A stretch of 64,000 nt of DNA, from positions 124,001 to 188,000 of the forward strand of contig DAINDF010000002.1 in assembly GCA_036732005.1 (NCBI GenBank). The letters run 5' to 3'. The first letter of the stretch is position 1. Every line of letters begins with the position of its first letter. The notes below the pieces were generated by a model. That model was given only the letters and a program-made list of their open reading frames with translations, had not been told where the DNA came from and did no database searches. The translations under genes were made by a program, and so were the position numbers. Origin of the DNA: UBA1926 sp036732005 (lineage in GTDB: Bacteria; Planctomycetota; Phycisphaerae; Phycisphaerales; UBA1924). Below are positions 59,018-64,000 of the stretch, in pieces.

Positions 59018-60802
59018 ATGAGTGAACGATCAGGCAGTGTGCAGACATCGTGGTTCCTGGCGACCGAGCAAACGATCCGTTCCGGCGGCGGCTCCAAAGC
59101 TGTCGAGCGCCAGCACGAGAAAGGCCGGCTGACCGCCCGTGAGCGAATCGCCCGGCTGGTCGACCCGATCTCCGGGAAGAAGCCGGTCGCGGAGGGTCGC
59201 GGCTCGTCGGGCTTCGACCCGCACCGGGACGAGATCCCCAACTTCCAGGAACTCGGGCTCTGGGCCGCGTACGGCATGTACGCCGAGCACGGCGGGGCCC
59301 CGGCGGCGGGCGTGGTCACGGGCATCGGCGTGATCCACGGGCGGCGGCACATGATCATCGCCAACGACGCGACGGTGAAGGCGGGCGCGTTCTTCCCGAT
59401 GACCTGCAAGAAGATCATCCGCGCCCAGCACATCGCGCGGATGGCCCGCATGCCGCTGGTGTACCTGGTCGACTCGGCGGGGGTCTACCTGCCGCTGCAG
59501 GAGGATGTCTTCCCCGACACCGACGACTTCGGGCGGATCTTCTACCTCAACTCGGTCATCTCGGCCGAGGGCATCCCGCAGACCGCGGCGATCATGGGCT
59601 TCTGCGTCGCGGGGGGTGGGTATCTGCCCGTGCTGTGCGACACGCTTTTGATGACCGAGGGCTCGGGGCTGTACCTCGCGGGGCAGGCGCTCGTGAAGGC
59701 CGCGATCGGGCAGGAGGTGACCGACGAGGAACTCGGCGGGGCGCAAATGCACGGGCAGATCTCGGGCACGATCGACTTCCGCGAGCCGGACGACGAGGCG
59801 TGCCTGGTGCGCCTGCGTCAGCTGCTGGGCAAGAGGGGGGACAAGCCGCGACCGACGGGGAGCGGTCCCGGCGTTGACTGCCGAGCCGATGAAGAGACCG
59901 CTCCCTCACGGTCGCGGCTCGTGCCGCCGGTGCGTTCGGCAGCGGACATCCCCTCCATCTTCACCGACAAGCCGGGCGAGCAGTACGAGGTCCGCGACAT
60001 CCTCGCCTGCGTCGTCGACGCCCGCGCCACGCCCAACGCCGAGGGGCACGAGACGCTGGGCCCAGATTTCGACGAGTACAAGGCCGAGTTCGGCCGCTCC
60101 ATCGTCTGCGGCTACGCGCGGATCGGCGGGCACGCGTGCGGCGTCGTCGCCAATCAGGGCAAGCTGACCGAGCAGGTCGAGGCGGGGGGCAAGGCGGGGC
60201 CGCACAAGTCGGTGAACATGCCGCGTGTGATCTACGACGAGAGCGCCGACAAGGCCGCGCGGTTCATCATGGACTGCAACCAGCGGAAGATCCCGATCGT
60301 GTTCCTGCACGACACGACGGGGTTCATGGTGGGGCGTGACTCGGAGCAGGCGGGCATCATCCGCAGCGGGGCGAAGATGGTCAACGCGATGAGCAACTGC
60401 GTGGTGCCCAAGATCGTGGTGATCACCGGGGCGTCCTACGGCGCGGGCAACTACGCCATGTGCGGGCGGGCCTTCGAGCCGTTCCTCTCGCTCGCGTGGC
60501 CCGCCTCGAAGTGCGCCGTGATGGGCGCGAGCCAGGCGACCGGCGTGCTGGCGATGATCGAGGAGCGCAGCCGCGAGCGCAAGGGGGAGACGATCGACCC
60601 CGAGACGCACAAGCAGATCCTGGACGCGGTGCGGGCGTCGTACAACGAGCAGCAGGACATCCGACACGGCGCGGCCCGGGGGTGGGTCGACCGCCTGATC
60701 GAGCCGGAGAAGACGCGGGAGGAACTGATCGCGGCGCTCGAGGCGGCGCAGCAGGGGTGGGACTGGTCGCGGGAGTTCAGGGTGGGGGTGCTGCAGACAT
60801 GA
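59018..60802 (+). CDS. Acyl-CoA carboxylase, carboxyltransferase (beta) subunit
   Basis: 594 residues from the ATG at 59018. The two crotonase-like halves are intact: KGRLTARERIARLVDP near 36, then VYLVDSAGVYLPLQEDVFP near 147 and GFCVAGGGYLPVLCD near 195; in the second half RVIYDESADKAARF near 405, then DTTGFMVGRDSEQAGI, then ITGASYGAGNYAMCGRAFEP. It transfers CO2 from biotin to an acyl-CoA; methylcrotonyl- or geranyl-CoA type is closest. Residues about 276-301, in the linker between halves, are encoded by a palindromic repeat and are unlike homologues. No biotin carboxylase gene is adjacent. Confidence 0.9.
   Translation: MSERSGSVQTSWFLATEQTIRSGGGSKAVERQHEKGRLTARERIARLVDPISGKKPVAEGRGSSGFDPHRDEIPNFQELGLWAAYGMYAEHGGAPAAGVVTGIGVIHGRRHMIIANDATVKAGAFFPMTCKKIIRAQHIARMARMPLVYLVDSAGVYLPLQEDVFPDTDDFGRIFYLNSVISAEGIPQTAAIMGFCVAGGGYLPVLCDTLLMTEGSGLYLAGQALVKAAIGQEVTDEELGGAQMHGQISGTIDFREPDDEACLVRLRQLLGKRGDKPRPTGSGPGVDCRADEETAPSRSRLVPPVRSAADIPSIFTDKPGEQYEVRDILACVVDARATPNAEGHETLGPDFDEYKAEFGRSIVCGYARIGGHACGVVANQGKLTEQVEAGGKAGPHKSVNMPRVIYDESADKAARFIMDCNQRKIPIVFLHDTTGFMVGRDSEQAGIIRSGAKMVNAMSNCVVPKIVVITGASYGAGNYAMCGRAFEPFLSLAWPASKCAVMGASQATGVLAMIEERSRERKGETIDPETHKQILDAVRASYNEQQDIRHGAARGWVDRLIEPEKTREELIAALEAAQQGWDWSREFRVGVLQT
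59844..59919. repeat. Palindromic repeat element inside the carboxylase gene
   Basis: AGCCGCGACCG..AGCGGTC at 59844-59867 and GACCGCT..CGGTCGCGGCT at 59896-59919 are inverted copies, each with a 6-base unpaired stretch, around a 28-base centre. The length keeps the reading frame. The sequence is like the GACCGCTCCCTCACGGTCGC repeats I associate with planctomycete genomes. Confidence 0.75.
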
Positions 60803-60841
60803 GGTGAGTGATTTGACGATGCATGCGAGCGGGGGTTCAAC

Positions 60842-61525
60842 ATGGGTTTCAACTTCATCGCTGGACATATCTCAGAAGTGATGGATCACGAGGCCGCCGG
60901 GCGAACGGAGCGGGCTCTGCGCGATCGATTCGGCGACGCGCTCCCGCTCGCCGTGCCCGGGGAAGTCTTCTGCATGCCCGACGAGTTGGGATGGTCGTGG
61001 TGGTCGGGTCTGCAATCGTTTGCCGAGGAGACACTCGGGGCCGAGGGCAGCCGGCACATCCGAGCGGTGGACGCCTGTCACGCTGTCTATCTCGACATCG
61101 ACGCCGAGAGGGCTCTGATTCGCTTTGCTGATGAGCCAGAGCCCGAGGACCCGCCGACCTCTCAGCATGTCGGTGGCAACTGGTGGTACCGCCTTCTCGC
61201 CCTTTTCGGTCGGGGCCCTTATGCCGCTCCGGAAGCAATCGGGAGAGCGATGCTGACGCAGATGATTCTGGATTACGGTGCGCGCGAAGGTGAGCGAGGG
61301 GCCCTGCAAGTCGGCGGCCTCCGAGGGCTGATGGCGGAGTTGGACAAGTTGCTTGGGTTCCTCGGCACCGAAGTGCATGAAGACGCCGTGCAAGCGCTGT
61401 TGCGGACATACACGGATGATGACGCCCGGGTCGACGATGACCCGCATATCCAGTGCCTGTGCCATGCCTGGCTCACCGGACATCTCGCCGTTGAGCGGGG
61501 TTGGCCGTTGTGGCTGATGAAGTAG
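60842..61525 (+). CDS. Hypothetical protein
   Basis: 227 residues from the ATG at 60842, soluble, no signal peptide. It reads MGFNFIAGHISEVMDHEA, then VPGEVFCMPDELGWSWWSGL, a middle GNWWYRLLALFGRGPYAAPE and a helical end HIQCLCHAWLTGHLAVERGWPLWLMK. Six tryptophans are in unusual clusters (WSWWS, NWWYR). Third-base G+C is a little lower than in the neighbouring genes. No family recognised. A hairpin at 61585-61610 lies 60 bp after its stop. Confidence 0.55.
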   Translation: MGFNFIAGHISEVMDHEAAGRTERALRDRFGDALPLAVPGEVFCMPDELGWSWWSGLQSFAEETLGAEGSRHIRAVDACHAVYLDIDAERALIRFADEPEPEDPPTSQHVGGNWWYRLLALFGRGPYAAPEAIGRAMLTQMILDYGAREGERGALQVGGLRGLMAELDKLLGFLGTEVHEDAVQALLRTYTDDDARVDDDPHIQCLCHAWLTGHLAVERGWPLWLMK

Positions 61526-61584
61526 AACCCGTGTTGGTGATCATTCCACCGAGTCGCTCGCGAGCGGACGATATCCGGTCACGC

Positions 61585-61610
61585 CGCGTTCACCCTTCGG
61601 GATGAACGCG
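61585..61610 (+). terminator. Possible terminator hairpin after the hypothetical gene
   Basis: CGCGTTCA and TGAACGCG arms with an inner CCC-TTC-GGG stem and one unpaired base. A T-run (TTTTT) lies about 20 bases further, not directly after the stem, so termination is uncertain; it could also be in the leader of the alanine dehydrogenase gene. Confidence 0.4.
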
Positions 61611-61712
61611 GGCACCGCGCACCGGCGAAGTTTTTCTGCTGGGCCACCACAGCGGGTCGACCGATCGCGGGCGATCTCCTTGCTATAACCCGGATTCGGC
61701 AAGGAGCTCCGC

Positions 61713-62858
61713 ATGCGCATCGGCGTCCCCAAGGAACTCAAGCCCGACGAATACCGCGTCGGCGTTCGGCCCGCGGGGGTCGAGGTGCTGACCGCCCGCG
61801 GGCACGAGGTCGTCGTCGAGCGCGGCGCCGGGCTCGGGTCGGGGTTGACCGACGAGCAGTACGCCGAGGCGGGGGCGGTCCTGACCGACGCCCCCGACGA
61901 GGTGTGGCGGCGGAGCGAGTTGGTCGTGAAGGTCAAGGAGCCGCAGCCCGCCGAGTTCGAGCGGATGCGCCCCAACCAGATCGTTTTCACCTCCTTCCAC
62001 TTCGCGGCCGACCGTGAATTGACGATGGCCTGCCTCCGGAGCCGGATCACGGCGGTGGCGTACGAGACGCTGACCGCGCCACGCGGGGAGGGCGAACGGC
62101 CCGGTCGGGTGAGCCGCCCGCTGAGCACGCCGATGAGCGAGGTCGCGGGCCGGCTGGCGGCCCAGGTCGGGGCGACCTATCTGGAGAAATCTCGGGGGGG
62201 CCGGGGCGTGCTGCTCGGGGGCGTGCCGGGGGTCGAGCCGGGCAATGTGCTGGTGATCGGCGCGGGCGTGGTGGGGCAGAACGCGGCGCGGATCGCCTAC
62301 GGCATGGGGGCGCACATCGTGCTCATGGACGCGGACAACGAGCAGATGCGCCGCGTGGGGGAGGTCATGCCGCGGCAGTTGATCACCGTGTTCGCCGACC
62401 CGGAGGCGATCCGGCACTACCTGGCGTGGGCGGATGTGGTGATCGGGGCGGTGCTGGTGCCCGGGGCGAAGACGCCCAAGGTGATCACCGAGAAGCACCT
62501 CAAGCGGATGAAGCCCGGCTCGGTGATCGTCGATGTTTCGATCGACCAGGGGGGGTGCTGCGAGACCAGCCGCCTGACGACGCATTCCGACCCTGTCTAC
62601 GAAGAGTGCGGCGTGCTGCACTACTGCGTGGGCAACATGCCGAGCATGGTCGCGCGGACCAGCACCTGGGCGCTCACGAACGCGACGCTGCCATGGGTCG
62701 TGCGCATCGCCGATGAGGGCATCTGGAGGCTCCGCCGCGCCGACCCGGGCTTCTGCGAGGGCGTGAACATGCACCGGGGCGAGCTGTTGAACCGGGGCGT
62801 GGCGGACGCCCACGGGATCGAACTCACGGACGACTCCGATCCGCTGGCGTACTCCTGA
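61713..62858 (+). CDS. ald: Alanine dehydrogenase
   Basis: 381 residues with an AAGGAG site. MRIGVPKELKPDEYRVGVRPAGVEVL at the start, the catalytic KVKEPQPAEF lysine near 74 and a histidine in FTSFHFAAD near 95, NAD site VLVIGAGVVGQNAARIAYGMGA near 182, and IVDVSIDQGGCCETSRLTTHSDP near 271, all as in Ald. It interconverts alanine and pyruvate with NAD(H). Length is normal. It may use reduced NAD in fermentation and fits the hydrogenase's redox role, though no direct link is shown. Confidence 0.95.
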   Translation: MRIGVPKELKPDEYRVGVRPAGVEVLTARGHEVVVERGAGLGSGLTDEQYAEAGAVLTDAPDEVWRRSELVVKVKEPQPAEFERMRPNQIVFTSFHFAADRELTMACLRSRITAVAYETLTAPRGEGERPGRVSRPLSTPMSEVAGRLAAQVGATYLEKSRGGRGVLLGGVPGVEPGNVLVIGAGVVGQNAARIAYGMGAHIVLMDADNEQMRRVGEVMPRQLITVFADPEAIRHYLAWADVVIGAVLVPGAKTPKVITEKHLKRMKPGSVIVDVSIDQGGCCETSRLTTHSDPVYEECGVLHYCVGNMPSMVARTSTWALTNATLPWVVRIADEGIWRLRRADPGFCEGVNMHRGELLNRGVADAHGIELTDDSDPLAYS

Positions 62859-62914
62859 CCGGCTCCCGGGCCGCGGGTTATGCTGGGCGTGACTCAAGCA
62901 GCAGGAGGTCCGCC

Positions 62915-63367
62915 GTGGTTGCAGCACGCATGGTCTGGGTTGTCGCGATGCTCTCGATTGCCGTGGGGCTCTCCGCGTGCCGGTCCTCCCCGGACGGCGC
63001 GGGCCGGGCGGTGTCGCCCGTCGGATCGTGGGTGCTCGACGAGATCGAGGGGGTGGAAGCCGCCGAGGCCGTGCCCGCGACGGCGCAACCCGTGACGCTG
63101 ACGGTGGGGGAGGACGGCCAGATCTCGGGCTCGTCGGGCGTGAACCGTTACGCCGGGCGGATCGACCCGGCGTCGTGGGCAGGGGGCTTGCTCTCGTTCG
63201 GCCCGCTGGCCGTGACGCGGATGGCGGGGCCGCCCGAGGCGATGGAGTTTGAGTCCCGGTTCCTCACGCGGCTCGGCGAGGTGGAGTCGTACCGGCTCGA
63301 GGGCGGCGAACTGGAACTGCACGGCGCGGGGGGCAAGGTGCTGGAGTTCGACCGCGTTCCGGACTGA
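62915..63367 (+). CDS. META/HslJ-type lipoprotein
   Basis: 150 residues from the GTG at 62915, with AGGAGG six bases upstream. MVWVVAMLSIAVGLSAC gives a lipoprotein signal with its lipobox cysteine near 22. The body matches the META domain: GSWVLDEIEGV near 37, then QISGSSGVNRYAGRI near 68 and LLSFGPLAVTRMAGPPEAMEFESRFL, where the usual T.MAC cysteine is replaced by glycine. META proteins are envelope proteins, some linked to stress or resistance; exact role unknown. Confidence 0.7.
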   Translation: MVAARMVWVVAMLSIAVGLSACRSSPDGAGRAVSPVGSWVLDEIEGVEAAEAVPATAQPVTLTVGEDGQISGSSGVNRYAGRIDPASWAGGLLSFGPLAVTRMAGPPEAMEFESRFLTRLGEVESYRLEGGELELHGAGGKVLEFDRVPD

Positions 63368-63444
63368 CCGACGACGCGGGGCCGGCGGGGGCGGTGGATG
63401 GGTGCGGCAGCGGGGCCGCCGGCCCGGGCGTCTACACTCGCGGC

Positions 63445-63888
63445 ATGATGAGGACTTACTCCATTGCCGCGTTGGCCATCGTGAGCGCCGGATTCCTGCC
63501 GGGCTGCATCGTCCAGGACATCCACGACGAGTTGAGGGGTGTCAACGAGCGGCTGGGGCGCGTCGAGGATGCGCTCACCAAGATCGACAAGACCAACAAC
63601 GAACTCACCGCGCTGCAGGTGCGACTCGAGACTCTCGAGCGCATGGCGTCGGTGGACGATTCGCTCAAGTCGATCGGGGGCGAACTCGTCTCGATCAAGG
63701 GAGAACTCGAGCCGATCAAGGGCTCGCTCAACAACCTCGACGATCACCTCGCCTCGCTCCGCAAGACGATCAGCAACATCGATTCGACGATCCCGTTCCT
63801 CAAGCTCTCGGGCGACGAGCCCGAGGACGAGAGCGGCGAGGACGAGCCGGCGGCGCAGGAGCCCGCGCCGGCCGGTTCGGGGGGGTGA
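63445..63888 (+). CDS. Small coiled-coil lipoprotein
   Basis: 147 residues from the ATG at 63445 (another ATG at 63448). The signal ends in a LPGC lipobox with the cysteine near 21. Residues 25-120 are heptad-like: ELRGVNERLGRVEDALTKID, NNELTALQVRLETLERM, then SLNNLDDHLASLRKTISNI. The C-terminus is acidic and Pro/Ala-rich (DEPEDESGEDEPAAQEPAP). A lipid-anchored oligomer is likely; no family recognised. Confidence 0.65.
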   Translation: MMRTYSIAALAIVSAGFLPGCIVQDIHDELRGVNERLGRVEDALTKIDKTNNELTALQVRLETLERMASVDDSLKSIGGELVSIKGELEPIKGSLNNLDDHLASLRKTISNIDSTIPFLKLSGDEPEDESGEDEPAAQEPAPAGSGG

Positions 63889-63959
63889 ACTCGGCGCAGG
63901 GGTTCTGCTTTGGAACCGCGGGCCCGCGCGGTAGGCTCTCCCTCGGGAGGAGCATCGCC

Positions 63960-64000
63960 ATGCGCACGAGCCTGCATCGGTTTCTGTCGGTCGCCGCGGT
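63960..64000 (+). CDS. Start of a gene, probably exported protein, cut by the window
   Basis: Only 13 full codons remain: an ATG at 63960 with GGGAGGAGC upstream, then a basic MRTSLHRFLSV followed by Ala. The basic start and hydrophobic continuation look like a signal peptide. Nothing more can be said. Confidence 0.5.
   Translation, partial: MRTSLHRFLSVAA

Noticed and set aside
59844..59919. Insertion sequence or transposon in the carboxylase gene
   Set aside because: Only 76 bp with no transposase and no target duplication; a palindromic repeat element fits better.

Overview
The window is a single high-G+C stretch (well above 65% by eye) of a bacterial chromosome with mostly housekeeping and metabolic genes. 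Several traits point to the Planctomycetes, probably the Phycisphaerae: short intergenic gaps, many weak or absent Shine-Dalgarno sites, Hanks-type kinases with DMG in place of DFG, dockerin-type secreted proteins, bactofilins, and a palindromic repeat of a kind I associate with planctomycete genomes. This placement is inference, because no 16S rRNA gene is present.

Layout. 0-2 kb: the start of an ADP-forming acyl-CoA synthetase, divergent from aroA. 2.1-7.6 kb: a compact operon for a bidirectional NAD-linked [NiFe] hydrogenase (hoxF with a fused HoxE domain, hoxU, hoxY, hoxH, hoxW) ending in a receiver-only response regulator. A membrane histidine kinase converges on it from the other strand. 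9-11.5 kb: a ferrous iron uptake operon, feoA-feoB plus a 54-residue membrane protein. 11.6-15.8 kb: an MmgE/PrpD protein, small proteins, a LuxR-type regulator and a TerC protein. 16-18.6 kb: two bactofilins (one with a zinc ribbon) facing a membrane ATPase. 18.7-20.1 kb: a phosphohexomutase.

20.3-24.6 kb looks acquired or rearranged. It holds a 7-bp tandem repeat, two genes of lower G+C (a dockerin-like secreted protein and a lipoprotein), a displaced remnant of a dinG 3' end, a GH2 glycosidase and a tail-anchored protein. 24.6-32.9 kb is one long leftward run: Fur-like regulator, folE2, mrdA, rodA, rsmG, dinG. 32.9-37.7 kb runs rightward with two polytopic membrane proteins and nadE. 38.2-39.7 kb encodes a single-chain TssB-TssC contractile sheath protein with no other type VI genes nearby. 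Then come bioY, a pcrA/uvrD helicase, a Ser/Thr kinase and infC, which probably starts with AUC and ends at a strong terminator.

47-52 kb: a MacB-type permease, a zinc-ribbon membrane protein, ribD and an RNase HII-like protein. 52.5-55.2 kb: a 916-residue alanine-rich coiled-coil lipoprotein with its own terminator. Then tRNA-Leu(CAG), recA, a flavin amine oxidase, an acyl-CoA carboxylase beta subunit carrying a palindromic repeat inside its reading frame, alanine dehydrogenase and small envelope lipoproteins.

Functionally the window combines fermentative or redox-balancing hydrogen metabolism (Hox, with Feo supplying iron for its clusters), cell-wall elongation (PBP2/RodA, bactofilins) and envelope proteins. 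The least explained loci are the fused sheath protein, the large lipoprotein, the bactofilin/ATPase cluster and the 20-24.6 kb mosaic.
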